From CAJQQY01 sp045104975 (GTDB lineage Bacteria > Bacteroidota > Bacteroidia > Chitinophagales > Saprospiraceae), in contig JBGCCY010000124.1 in assembly GCA_045104975.1 (NCBI GenBank), positions 1-64,000 of the forward strand: a DNA stretch of 64,000 nt, read 5' to 3'. Shown one piece after another: positions 43,843-52,681 of this stretch (the stretch's first letter is position 1; each line of letters starts with the position of its first letter). The notes below the pieces were generated by a model that did no database searches, was not told where the DNA came from, and saw only the letters and a list, made by a program, of their open reading frames with translations. The position numbers were made by a program, and so were the translations under genes.

Positions 43843-46026
43843 TTACTTCGATCTTGGATTCATCTTTTTGGCATGTTCTAGTACGGAACTATAGTAAACC
43901 ACCAATTGATCCAGATTCTCTTTTGTTGGATTGTCTAAGGTTTCTTCTAGCAGAGGGAAAAGAGAAAAATCAAAGTTGTGTTCGGTTAGAATAGATTTAT
44001 TTTCTTTTATGATTTGTTCAAGCGACTTACCTTGGAAATCAATTTTTAATTGATCATTAAGAGATGCAGCCGTTGTTTGGTTGTTTTGTACACTAGGCAC
44101 GGCAGAGTTGTTTTCAAAAAAAGCAGGATCATAATTTTTGTTAGTTTCTGCTATCGCAATTTGCATTTGGTTAATTACTTGCTGCATTTGTTCTACGACA
44201 CCAACTAAATCATTCGTATTTAATCCGACAGCGGTATTGATAAAACTGAATAAATCATCCCCATCATAATCTGACCAGGCAACACCAACGATTCGAGCAT
44301 AGTCTCCAGTTTTCATAGAATTTGGATTAACGGCGATAGCCATTCCTTCCCCATTTCCTGAAGGTAAAATATAATCTCCTCGATTAACTTTCCCCATTAC
44401 TTTAACTGGAACTTGGCCCATGAATGCGATTCGTTCGTAGAGATATTCTTTATCAGTATCAGGCATGGCTCCGCTGATCATAGGATTTGCGGAGACCACC
44501 ATGAATCTTTCTGCCTCAATAAATGTTTTTGAAACTCTTCCTCCTTTCATACCTACGACATCTCCCAATGTCATTAATTCTTCATGATCTACTTTTTCTA
44601 AAAACTCAGCATAGTCAGCTCCTCCAGATTCAAAAGCAACACCAAGGTTAAGTTCGTTGTAAGTGATGTATCCTCCAAGTTGAATTCCGTCAACAGTCAT
44701 GTCCATAAAACTCCAAATGGCATCATCACAATCACCAGTCACACAGGCTCCTGAAGCAGCTGCGGCATTAATCCCAAAACGAATAATTGACATGACAAAG
44801 TCTAAGGTTAGGTTATACGCTCCAAAAGCATATTCATTTACAAAGTAATCATTAGCGGCCACATTCGGTGCTGGTTGATCTTCATCTACTATCGCATCAA
44901 TGATGTCACCAATTCCTGGTACCTGTCCTATTGTAGCTTGGACTACATTTATTCCGATTCCTGTAAGTCCATTATTACCTTCTATTCTTCCTTTGACTTC
45001 GCCAGTACCTCCCCAGAATGAAATGTAATTGTTAGAGCGACTAGGGTCATCGGGATTGAGTTGAATGGCTATACCTTGCTGACCTCCTTGTACTCTTAGT
45101 GGATAAGCTAGGTATTCAGACTGAGAAGAGTTAGGCATTTCTGCGTCAATAATAACTTGATTATTATGATTAGTGATACCATCTACAGTCAACTGTCCAG
45201 ATAGTTGGGTTTGAAATTCATCATTGACAAAAAGTTCATTATTGATATTTGTTTTACCATCAACGTCTAGTGTACCCGAAAGTGTAGTTGGACTATTTGC
45301 AGTAACTGTTAAATTGTTGTTTAGTGTACTGATACCATCTACATTTAAAGTACCAGATAAATTAGTCGCTGCACTTTGAGTAACGTTTACATTATTATTG
45401 AAATTACTGATGCCATCTACGTTTAATAGATTCAGATTGGTATTTTGATGAACAATAAGATTTTGAAATTCGCCGTCCGTAAAATAAGCGGTGCCTTCGA
45501 CATATAAGTCTCCAGTTAATGTGGTGGTGCTACCATTGTTGACATTTAGCGTGTTGTTGAGATTAGTTTCGCCATCTACATCTAGCGTAGAGGTTGCTAC
45601 GATTTCACGATGCTTGACATAAGGAATATAGGTTAAGGATTGTTCACTAAATGGAATGAATCCATTTCCATCTTCCAGATCTATTTCGACAATAAGCGTT
45701 TTATCATCACTCCAGTAAATTTGGTTAAATTGGTTAGCTGTGCCTCCACTTACGTCACCTTGTCCAATCATTAAATTGATCATTCCAAAAGGATCAGTTT
45801 CGGTTTTATGTGTTTCTTGATATTCGTCAATGCCGTTATTATTGATGATCGTAAATCTTACTTCCAAACTTGCATTTGGAAGGTTACTCGCAGGTATATC
45901 GACGCCCGGAATTTCTTGTGGATTATTATCAATAATTACAGCTTGATAAGAGATACCATCTATTTGTGCATTAGCAGAAATGGTGAAAAATATAAAAAGA
46001 AGGAAGGAAAATATTTTATTATTCAT
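43843..46026 (-). CDS. Secreted repeat protein with peptidase-G2-like (autocleavage) C-terminal region
   Basis: 727 residues. Signal peptide ending SANAQ; residues about 25-145 are a conserved N-terminal module (GISYQAVIIDNN) seen on many Bacteroidota surface proteins. Then about six degenerate 26-residue repeats (LSGTLNVDGISTLNNNLTV type, about 150-290), predicted beta-helix. From about 475, GGADYAEFLEK then LGDVVGM, FMVVSANPMISG, and RGDYILPSG match the peptidase G2 / intramolecular chaperone domain of phage tail-spike-type proteins. The last about 120 residues are helical; no T9SS domain. It is last in a three-gene set with 46116 and 46763. Confidence 0.75.
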   Translation of the reverse strand: MNNKIFSFLLFIFFTISANAQIDGISYQAVIIDNNPQEIPGVDIPASNLPNASLEVRFTIINNNGIDEYQETHKTETDPFGMINLMIGQGDVSGGTANQFNQIYWSDDKTLIVEIDLEDGNGFIPFSEQSLTYIPYVKHREIVATSTLDVDGETNLNNTLNVNNGSTTTLTGDLYVEGTAYFTDGEFQNLIVHQNTNLNLLNVDGISNFNNNVNVTQSAATNLSGTLNVDGISTLNNNLTVTANSPTTLSGTLDVDGKTNINNELFVNDEFQTQLSGQLTVDGITNHNNQVIIDAEMPNSSQSEYLAYPLRVQGGQQGIAIQLNPDDPSRSNNYISFWGGTGEVKGRIEGNNGLTGIGINVVQATIGQVPGIGDIIDAIVDEDQPAPNVAANDYFVNEYAFGAYNLTLDFVMSIIRFGINAAAASGACVTGDCDDAIWSFMDMTVDGIQLGGYITYNELNLGVAFESGGADYAEFLEKVDHEELMTLGDVVGMKGGRVSKTFIEAERFMVVSANPMISGAMPDTDKEYLYERIAFMGQVPVKVMGKVNRGDYILPSGNGEGMAIAVNPNSMKTGDYARIVGVAWSDYDGDDLFSFINTAVGLNTNDLVGVVEQMQQVINQMQIAIAETNKNYDPAFFENNSAVPSVQNNQTTAASLNDQLKIDFQGKSLEQIIKENKSILTEHNFDFSLFPLLEETLDNPTKENLDQLVVYYSSVLEHAKKMNPRSK

Positions 46027-46115
46027 GATATTTTAAATTTTAAAAAAAGAATAAGAAAGTGCTTCTATTCGGTGAGCATAACATTTGTAACGGTCAATAT
46101 TTGTTTCTATTGGTT

Positions 46116-46766
46116 TTAAAATGGACAGTAAACATTTGTAATGTTAATTAAAAATCCGATGCTAAATTGATGTGCCAGTAATTTTAAATGTTCATTATCA
46201 TTTCCTGAACCTTGTGAATTAAGCAGAGAATATCCAAACTGATATTGAAAACAAATAGCAGACTTTCTGGACAATTCATAACTCGCAAGTGGCCCTGCCC
46301 AAAGCATAAGATTCAATGAATTATATTCATCAGAACCACGGATGTCAAAGGTTTGATTATTGATTACTTGAGTACCTCTGATCAGATATTCTGCGCCAAT
46401 ATTTCCAGAGAAGGAGATGGAAAAATCCTGAGCCTCCAGAAATTTAAAATCGAGTCCAGTACGCAAACCGGCATAGGTCAAATCCCACTCAAAGAAATTA
46501 TTTAAGCGAGGATCACTTCCTATTGCACCATAGTTATTCCAGCTTGCACCATAGGTAAAAAAGAGACTACCATGATTCATGAGATATCGATTACCAATTC
46601 CAAAATGGAATTTTCCAACTGATTGTAAATTTTCTAAAGCAACTCCCTCGGAGTTTTCGTATTGAAAATTTGAAAGGGTCGCGCCAGTTTTAAGAAATAA
46701 CTGTTGAGCATTCGTGAACTGAATCCCTGCCATAAAAAGAAGGAGTGTAAGTAAGCATGTTTTCAT
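46116..46766 (-). CDS. Outer-membrane beta-barrel protein
   Basis: 216 residues, signal peptide ending TNAQQ. The mature part alternates strands with aromatic girdles (FFTYGASWNNYG, FEWDLTYAGLRTGLDFKF, FSISFSGNIGAEYLIRG, SAICFQYQFGYSLL), typical of an eight-stranded barrel. The ATG overlaps the TGA of the upstream gene by four bases (ATGA), so translation is coupled to the 46763 gene. Probable surface partner of the two secreted proteins next to it, by inference. Confidence 0.75.
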   Translation of the reverse strand: MKTCLLTLLLFMAGIQFTNAQQLFLKTGATLSNFQYENSEGVALENLQSVGKFHFGIGNRYLMNHGSLFFTYGASWNNYGAIGSDPRLNNFFEWDLTYAGLRTGLDFKFLEAQDFSISFSGNIGAEYLIRGTQVINNQTFDIRGSDEYNSLNLMLWAGPLASYELSRKSAICFQYQFGYSLLNSQGSGNDNEHLKLLAHQFSIGFLINITNVYCPF

Positions 46767-47260
46767 TTGTATCGTATTAATTTTACTGCAAATGTCTGGG
46801 AACGCATTTGCCCTCTAAGCACATAAGTACCTATCGGAAGATTAGAAAATTGGAGTGTTAAATTTTCACTAGGGGCAAATTTTTCTTGATATATCAACTG
46901 CCCGAGGATATTGTGAAAAGAGATAATAATTTCATCAGTTAAGACTTCTTCAAAATCTAAGTTGATGGTTTCATCGAAAGGGTTGGGGTAGATGAAAACA
47001 TCTATTGTAGTATCAAACCCACTATTAATTAAGGCTGCTTTTACTGGTTGCAAAAACCCTTGTCTGAGTTGATGATTGTTTGCGTTATAAGTGTTTATTA
47101 CACTAGCTTGGCCAATGGATTGTTGGAAAAAATAGCTTTTGTTATTGGTATAAATAAATTCAGAGCTTCCATGTATGCCTAGCGTTTGTTTCATCATGCT
47201 TTGTCCAAAACTTGATCCCCAAGCGAAAAAAACAAATATTAATATCGAGTAAACTTTCAT
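46763..47260 (-). CDS. Small T9SS-sorted secreted protein
   Basis: 165 residues from the start at 47260 (MKVYSILIFVFFAWGSSFGQ signal peptide); the ORF reaches 47299 upstream. A short mature region (about 20-80: IGQASVINTYNANNHQLRQGF) is a common opening of Bacteroidota cell-surface proteins and is followed directly by a type A T9SS sorting domain (YPNPFDETINLDFEE ... PIGTYVLRGQM). It is almost only a sorting domain plus linker. First gene of the probable operon with 46116 and 43843. Confidence 0.8.
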   Translation of the reverse strand: MKVYSILIFVFFAWGSSFGQSMMKQTLGIHGSSEFIYTNNKSYFFQQSIGQASVINTYNANNHQLRQGFLQPVKAALINSGFDTTIDVFIYPNPFDETINLDFEEVLTDEIIISFHNILGQLIYQEKFAPSENLTLQFSNLPIGTYVLRGQMRSQTFAVKLIRYK

Positions 47261-47494
47261 GGTCGTATATTTTGGTAGAATTATTAAATTCAAGTCCATA
47301 TATACTGAACCTTAAAAAGGTTACCCCTTGAGTATGAAAAAAAATAAGAAAAGAAGATTTTTTGAAGGTTTGTCTATAAATTGTTGCGAGAGCAGAGGAG
47401 TTATTAAATTAGAACTAGCACTTTTGAGGAGTAAATTAAAAGGAGGAAAAAAATAAAGACTGGGAAAAGTAGCGTAAAGTCGAAGCGTATTTTT

Positions 47495-47533
47495 TTATCA
47501 AAAAGTCCCTCTTTTAGGAGGACTTTTTGATAA
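47495..47533 (-). terminator. Terminator hairpin
   Basis: Arms ttatcaaaaagtccctc and ggaggactttttgataa pair over about 17 bases with a 5-base loop, 20 bases downstream of the isoaspartyl peptidase stop on the minus strand. Confidence 0.82.
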
Positions 47534-47552
47534 ACAAATATTGTAGATATTA

Positions 47553-48485
47553 TTATCGATAAATCTCCACCAAACTATGCTGCGCATTTTTCGATGCTCG
47601 ATACATTCCATCACAGTTAAATGGCATAGAAATATTTCCATATTTATCCATTGCAACGAGTCCACCATCACCACCAATCTCAGTTAATCGATCCATGATT
47701 GATTCATTCACAGCATCTTCCAAGCTTAATCCTTTGTATTCCATTCGGCAAGAAACATCATAAGCAGTAACTGCTCTCATCAAATATTCACCACTTCCGG
47801 TGCAGGAGATCGCACAAGTTTTATTATTCGCATAAGTACCTAAACCGATGAGTGCGCTATCTCCAATTCGACCAAATTTTTTATTAGTCATTCCTCCTGT
47901 CGAAGTTCCTGCGGCAAGGTTGCCATCTTTATCCAAAGCAACAGCACCAACTGTTCCGAGATATTTTTTATCCTTTTTAGTGTGATCCAATTGGAAATTA
48001 TCTGTTCCTTTTATTTTTTGCCATTGATCAAATCTATGTTGGTCAAAGAAGTATTCATCAGATTCAAACTCAATTTCAAATCCTTTGGCAAATTCAGCAG
48101 CACCTTCGCCCATCAATAAAATATGATCGGAATGATGCAAAACTTTAGTTGCTAAGGAAATTGGGTTTTTTAAATTTCTCACGGCAGCGACTGCGCCCGC
48201 GTGAAGACTTTTTCCATCCATGATACTAGCGTCCATTTCATGTTGACCTTTGGCATTAAATACTGCACCTCTTCCAGCATTAAATAATGGACTATTTTCC
48301 AATTCAATAATGGCTGCTTCAACTGCTAGCATGGAAGATTTTCCTTCGAGCAAACAATCATATCCAGCTTGAAGTGCTCTGTCCAAAGCTGCTTTATAAT
48401 TGGCTTCTTTTTCAGGTGTCATTTCTGATTTGAGAATGGTTCCTGCTCCGCCGTGAATGGCTATTCCGAAATTAGGGCTATTCAT
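47553..48485 (-). CDS. Isoaspartyl peptidase / L-asparaginase (Ntn hydrolase, plant-type)
   Basis: 310 residues. The family signature is at the autocleavage site: LGTVGAVALDKDGNLAAGTS (catalytic Thr about residue 154), followed by GGMTNK and GRIGDSALIGLGTYAN. The N-terminus GIAIHGGAGTI is typical. The proenzyme would split before that threonine into alpha and beta subunits and hydrolyse beta-aspartyl dipeptides, or asparagine. With cphB only 4 kb away, beta-Asp-Arg from cyanophycin is a likely substrate. No signal peptide, so cytoplasmic. Confidence 0.93.
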   Translation of the reverse strand: MNSPNFGIAIHGGAGTILKSEMTPEKEANYKAALDRALQAGYDCLLEGKSSMLAVEAAIIELENSPLFNAGRGAVFNAKGQHEMDASIMDGKSLHAGAVAAVRNLKNPISLATKVLHHSDHILLMGEGAAEFAKGFEIEFESDEYFFDQHRFDQWQKIKGTDNFQLDHTKKDKKYLGTVGAVALDKDGNLAAGTSTGGMTNKKFGRIGDSALIGLGTYANNKTCAISCTGSGEYLMRAVTAYDVSCRMEYKGLSLEDAVNESIMDRLTEIGGDGGLVAMDKYGNISMPFNCDGMYRASKNAQHSLVEIYR

Positions 48486-48604
48486 TAGTTTTATTTTTTG
48501 GCAAAAGTAAAACTAAGTTTTTGAAAAAATGAATCTATCAAGGATTCTCCAATTTAGATTTTTCTTTTGGAAAAGAGTTTAATTCGTATTCCATAGAATC
48601 CAAT

Positions 48605-49603
48605 TTATCTTTTCAATTCATAAATGTCAGTTCCAACCAAAAGTAGGTAATGATTGTCTCCCACCTTTTGAGCACTTTTATATTGCGATTTAAAATCTTC
48701 CATCTCTTCACTTTTCATCCAAGTTTGTCCACCATCATTAGTTAGGCCAATGACCGTAGCCTGATAAATATCGCAATAATTATCATTCATAACCATCAAG
48801 CCAACTTCAGGACTAGGGAAGTCTATGATGGTTGTTTCCTTATCATAGATGTCAGACCAACTCTCGCCGCCGTCTGAAGTTTTTATAGTAGAGCGATTAT
48901 ACGATAGGACAATATTCATAGAGTCAATAATTTTCATCTGTTGGAAATCATCAATTTTTTGAACTATAATTTTTTTAAGAATATTACCATCCAAGTCAAA
49001 TATAAAAATGTCTTTGCCAAAACCAGAAAAGAATATTTGATCATCCACAATTGAAGTTATATAGGAACTAGGACTAGGATAGACCGAGATGATATTTTCC
49101 CAAGTTAATCCTTGATCACTTGATTTAATAAATTTACCTTGTCTTGTACAACTATAAATATTTTCATTTTGGTCTTTGAGAAGGAAAGTGAAAAATTCAT
49201 ACTCTGGATATTCTCGTTCCGTCCAAGTTAATCCTCCATCACTAGTTATCATCATACTAGCTTGTAAAGTATCTCCACGTTGAGCAATATATCCTTGGTT
49301 TTTATTCACAAACGACATTCTAAAAGGGTGATGATTAAAACTAACATTCCAATTATTCCATGTCTTACCACCATCTTCTGTTTTGAATAATTCAATATTC
49401 GAAGCGGCAAAACTATGAGCATATCCTATATTTTTATCAATCATTTGAAATTTTAAGGATGCATTGGTGGTGGTAATGGTTCCTATTTTTTGAAGGCTAT
49501 AACCGCAAGGCGCAACATTGTAATCTGCAAAATCACAATGGATTTCTTGTACACAACTACAAAAGCTTAATACGATTATGGAGAGGAGAATTAGATGTTT
49601 CAT
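48605..49603 (-). CDS. Asp-box (BNR/YCF48-like) lipoprotein
   Basis: 332 residues from the start at 49603, giving a lipobox (LSIIVLSFCSC); the ORF extends 15 codons upstream. Five Asp-box repeats of S/T-x-D-x-G-x-T/S-W type are visible (TEDGGKTW, TSDGGLTW, SSDQGLTW, TSDGGESW, TNDGGQTW), indicating a beta-propeller like YCF48/sialidase-type scaffolds, with no sialidase catalytic residues evident. Envelope lipoprotein of unknown function; it is downstream of the 49725 group and may or may not share its operon. Confidence 0.78.
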   Translation of the reverse strand: MKHLILLSIIVLSFCSCVQEIHCDFADYNVAPCGYSLQKIGTITTTNASLKFQMIDKNIGYAHSFAASNIELFKTEDGGKTWNNWNVSFNHHPFRMSFVNKNQGYIAQRGDTLQASMMITSDGGLTWTEREYPEYEFFTFLLKDQNENIYSCTRQGKFIKSSDQGLTWENIISVYPSPSSYITSIVDDQIFFSGFGKDIFIFDLDGNILKKIIVQKIDDFQQMKIIDSMNIVLSYNRSTIKTSDGGESWSDIYDKETTIIDFPSPEVGLMVMNDNYCDIYQATVIGLTNDGGQTWMKSEEMEDFKSQYKSAQKVGDNHYLLLVGTDIYELKR

Positions 49604-49724
49604 ATTTATATTTTTTAATAACTTCTTTTCTAGAAGTAATTTATCCACTTACCGATGTTGGATAAAATCACCTAAACTTTGTGGAGATTTTAAGTGAAAA
49701 AAAGTAGCTATCCAGCAAATCATT

Positions 49725-49934
49725 TTAAGAATACATAGAACCACAAACTCCTAATCCTATAATTAACCAAATACCTGCAATGATCATTAATATTTTGCTA
49801 CGTCTAGGTTTAGTTTTTAATTGAGCAATTCCAATAATAAGCATCACAATTGGAATTAGCCATAACATGGCGATAATAAATACAAGTATTTCTAATCCTT
49901 GTCCATTAAATTCTAATAAAATCATCTTGAGCAT
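49725..49934 (-). CDS. Small membrane protein, tandem paralogue B
   Basis: About 69 residues from the start at 49934, aligned to its paralogue; an ATG three codons later and an earlier one at 49976 are possible. Two hydrophobic segments (ILVFIIAMLWLIPIVMLIIG and ILMIIAGIWLIIGLGVCGS) bracket a basic loop (KTKPRRSK). It is clearly related to the preceding gene product (LWLIP/FWSIP, QLKTKPRRSKILMIIAG / RLKSRPKNAKTLIIIAG, C-G-x-M-x-S end). Confidence 0.6.
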   Translation of the reverse strand: MLKMILLEFNGQGLEILVFIIAMLWLIPIVMLIIGIAQLKTKPRRSKILMIIAGIWLIIGLGVCGSMYS

Positions 49935-49976
49935 TTTGTTTTGAAAAATAAACCAATTAGATTTTTGCAAAATCAT

Positions 49977-50177
49977 CTATGACAGCATAGCTCCACAAGC
50001 TCCTCCTCCAACGACTAACCAAACTCCTGCAATAATGATTAAGGTTTTAGCATTTTTAGGCCGACTCTTTAATCGAGTTAAACCAACAATTAAAATGATA
50101 ACTGGAATACTCCAGAATATAACTAACAGGTAAAGTATGAAGTCAAGAGAACCATTACTCATTAATAGAAAATTCAT
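49977..50177 (-). CDS. Small membrane protein, tandem paralogue A
   Basis: 66 residues, two hydrophobic segments around a basic loop (LKSRPKNAK), ending GGGACGAMLS. It lies 34 bases downstream of the radical SAM gene and 42 bases before its paralogue, so the group probably shares a transcript. Function unknown; a membrane partner for its neighbours is inference. Confidence 0.62.
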   Translation of the reverse strand: MNFLLMSNGSLDFILYLLVIFWSIPVIILIVGLTRLKSRPKNAKTLIIIAGVWLVVGGGACGAMLS

Positions 50178-50211
50178 CGATTTAAATTTTTAGGATTAAG
50201 CAATTTTACTT

Positions 50212-51606
50212 CTAAGCAATTTCATTCCTCAGTTTTTCCAACGTTTCTTTTTTATCATCTCGGTAAAATAAATTCATCGTTTCAAATGGAATAATATTAT
50301 TGTCTTTGTCCACAATGTGAACACATGATTTTTTAATGGAACGAACATCAAAATTATAGGCATCAATAAATTGCATGATGATGACTCGGAATAAATTATC
50401 ATAACTCAAGTTCGGTGCATCAATCTGAGGCAAGCAACATAAAATAGAATGAAGATGCTCATTCGATTTTTCTACTGAATTTCCAGTACTAAATAATTCC
50501 AACATTTTGCCATGCAAATGTTCGTCTTGTTCATAGACGATCGTATTTTTACTACTGTCCAAAAGGTCAGCAGGATTCACATATCGAGTCAAAGGAAATA
50601 CTTCGCCACCTATTTTTAAAACATAACCCATAGCCAAAGAGTCAGGGTTGCAAGGAACAGGAATAATATCATCTGATTTGAAAAAAGATGTTTGTTCCAA
50701 AATTTTTCTTCGCACTTCCGTCAAAGTAATTCGATCAGTCTGACTATTAAAGTTTTCTAAACGTCCTGCAATTTGAGTCGGTTGCAAAGTAACTCCTCGT
50801 ACACATTTTTGCTTCAAAGCAAACTCAATAATTTTTCCAATTTCATCATCATTCAATCCTTTTTGCAAAGTGACGACTAGGGTAGTGGACAAATTTAATT
50901 CATTTAAATGCTCCAAAGCTTTCTCTCTAATTTTCAACAAATTCGCTCCCCGCATTTTTTCCAAAACTTCTTTCTTAAAAGAATCAAATTGCAAATACAC
51001 TTCAAAGTCAGGCATGTAAGTCGCCAGCCTTTTCGCAAAATCGAAATCCATTGCTATTTTAATTCCATTCGTATTGAGCATCAAATGTTTGATCGGCAAT
51101 GTTTTCGCATAATCCAAAATCTCAAAAAACTGAGGATGGATCGTTGGTTCACCTCCGCTGATTTGTACGACATCAGGTTCTTTTTCATTGGCAACTACGG
51201 TGTCTAGCATTTTTTTTATTTCGTCCAAAGTTCGATGTCTGCCATAGGTTGGTGACGAACCTGCGTAGCAAGTCGGACAAGAAAGATTGCATCGATCAGT
51301 TACTTCGACGACGGTCAAACAAGAATGTTGTTCGTGATCAGGGCATAACCCACAATCGTAAGGACAACCAAAATGAGTTTTTGTATTGAACTTATGAGGA
51401 AGGTCGGAAGGCTTGTTGTAGTTTCTAATATTTTTATAATATTCAATATCGTCAGCAATCAAAACTTTGGAAGTTCCATGATCGTGGCAACGTTTGAGCA
51501 TGTAAACATTTCCATCTTCGAAGATAATTTTTGCATCTATTCGCCTTAAACATTCAGGGCAAAGACTTAAAGTGAAATCATAATAGGTGTAGTTTCGAGT
51601 AGGCAT
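50212..51606 (-). CDS. Radical SAM protein of the tetraether-lipid-synthase-like/MJ0619 type
   Basis: 464 residues. An N-terminal zinc/iron-binding-like CPECL (about 17-21), then KRCHDHG, then GCPYDCGLCPDHEQHSC (about 79-95), then the radical SAM cluster motif CNLSCPTC (C-x3-C-x2-C, about 106-113) and the SAM-contact GGEPT (about 150). This multi-cysteine N-terminus is the architecture of archaeal tetraether lipid synthase (Tes) and the MJ0619 group. The C-terminal 150 residues contain CNPDSLA and CCLP, further possible cluster ligands. The chemistry (perhaps lipid-chain C-C coupling or methylation) is inference. It lies 53 bases downstream of an Lgt-like gene. Confidence 0.82.
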   Translation of the reverse strand: MPTRNYTYYDFTLSLCPECLRRIDAKIIFEDGNVYMLKRCHDHGTSKVLIADDIEYYKNIRNYNKPSDLPHKFNTKTHFGCPYDCGLCPDHEQHSCLTVVEVTDRCNLSCPTCYAGSSPTYGRHRTLDEIKKMLDTVVANEKEPDVVQISGGEPTIHPQFFEILDYAKTLPIKHLMLNTNGIKIAMDFDFAKRLATYMPDFEVYLQFDSFKKEVLEKMRGANLLKIREKALEHLNELNLSTTLVVTLQKGLNDDEIGKIIEFALKQKCVRGVTLQPTQIAGRLENFNSQTDRITLTEVRRKILEQTSFFKSDDIIPVPCNPDSLAMGYVLKIGGEVFPLTRYVNPADLLDSSKNTIVYEQDEHLHGKMLELFSTGNSVEKSNEHLHSILCCLPQIDAPNLSYDNLFRVIIMQFIDAYNFDVRSIKKSCVHIVDKDNNIIPFETMNLFYRDDKKETLEKLRNEIA

Positions 51607-51647
51607 AAATTGTATTTTATTCTAAAAAAAAATAAGTAGTTGGGATA

Positions 51648-51685
51648 ACCGTAAAACGTCTAACGTTCAACATCAAACGAATAAA
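51648..51685 (-). repeat. 38-bp dispersed repeat, copy 2
   Basis: Reverse complement matches 20955-20992 at 33 of 38 positions. This copy covers the last codons and TAG stop of the Lgt-like gene. Confidence 0.7.
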
Positions 51686-52424
51686 GCAAAATTGTTTTCC
51701 AATAATAAATGTAGCAAACAACACAAAGCCATTGAATGCTACTCAGTCCTAAGGTAAAAAAAATATTAGGTTTTATAAACTCAATCAAGAATCGGAATCC
51801 AAAATAAGCTAACATGAAAAATTGAAAAATATGACCTTTGGGGAACTGGTTTTTTTCTCCTAACTTTTTTAGAAAAAAGAAAAGCGCCACTAAAAAGAAG
51901 AGTTCGTAAAGTGAAGTGGGATGTCGATTCACTCCATCGCCTAAATCCATTCCCATAAAAAAAGTGGTTTCGCTTCCATAAGTGAATTCATTAATTCCAG
52001 TCAGAAAGCAACCAATTCTTCCAATAAAAATTCCTAGAATTATCGGCAAAGTAAAAAGATCACCAGAAGATTCTTTTTCGCCAATGATCCATTTGATAAA
52101 TTCGACACCGAGCAATCCACCGAACAATCCACCCATAATCGTTTTGACATTTAACAAGTAAATAAACCGTTCCATCGTCATTTCAAAAATCGGTTGCTCT
52201 AAAAATCCAACTAAACGGGAACCGATTAATGCGCCGAAAATAGCTCCCGCAATGATGGATAACCTATTGTTGGAGGAGATAGCATCGGTACTTTTTTTTC
52301 TTAAAAAAACATAGTAGCGGTAGCCGATAAAAAAAGCAAGATATTCGAGGATGAGGTGGGGATTGGTTTTGTAACCAAAGATGATTGGTTCGTAGGGAAT
52401 TTGGAAGGCGAGGATGATATTCAT
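51660..52424 (-). CDS. Lgt-like (prolipoprotein diacylglyceryl transferase family) membrane protein
   Basis: 254 residues with about seven membrane segments. Motifs of the Lgt family are recognisable but modified: GALIGSRL (near 65-72), the signature-like GRIGCFLTG (normally GRIGNF-N, about 125-133) and RHPTSLYE (about 158-165, as HPTQLYE in Lgt). Lgt moves a diacylglyceryl group from phosphatidylglycerol to a lipoprotein cysteine; the altered signature suggests another acceptor or donor, or a divergent paralogue. It precedes the Tes-like radical SAM gene by 53 bases, probably in one operon, which points to membrane-lipid chemistry. Its last codons lie in the 38-bp repeat. Confidence 0.8.
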   Translation of the reverse strand: MNIILAFQIPYEPIIFGYKTNPHLILEYLAFFIGYRYYVFLRKKSTDAISSNNRLSIIAGAIFGALIGSRLVGFLEQPIFEMTMERFIYLLNVKTIMGGLFGGLLGVEFIKWIIGEKESSGDLFTLPIILGIFIGRIGCFLTGINEFTYGSETTFFMGMDLGDGVNRHPTSLYELFFLVALFFFLKKLGEKNQFPKGHIFQFFMLAYFGFRFLIEFIKPNIFFTLGLSSIQWLCVVCYIYYWKTILLYSFDVER

Positions 52425-52681
52425 TTTTGTAAGTTATATAAGTAACTAGAATATGTATAGTTGAAGTAGCTGAAAAGGATAATGATCAAAGAATTTATTT
52501 TAATTTAGTCTTTCAACAAACTTTAAATTTTTCGAGAAACTTTAACCTAATCCTTTTAAAGTTAAACCTTTTAGAAAAATTGAAAAAAGGACAACTTCTA
52601 TTTGAAAAAAGATATTTTTGTTCTGATTGTTAAAATGTAGTTTTCGATTATTTATATATTTCAACGAACCAAGTTAATCAA

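Noticed and set aside
43843..46026. Prophage tail-fibre gene
   Set aside because: The C-terminal region is tail-spike-like, but the protein has a signal peptide and barrel/T9SS neighbours and there are no other phage genes.
43843..46026. CRISPR-like repeat array in the 26-residue repeat region
   Set aside because: The repeats are degenerate, in frame and protein-coding, with no constant DNA repeat and spacer pattern.
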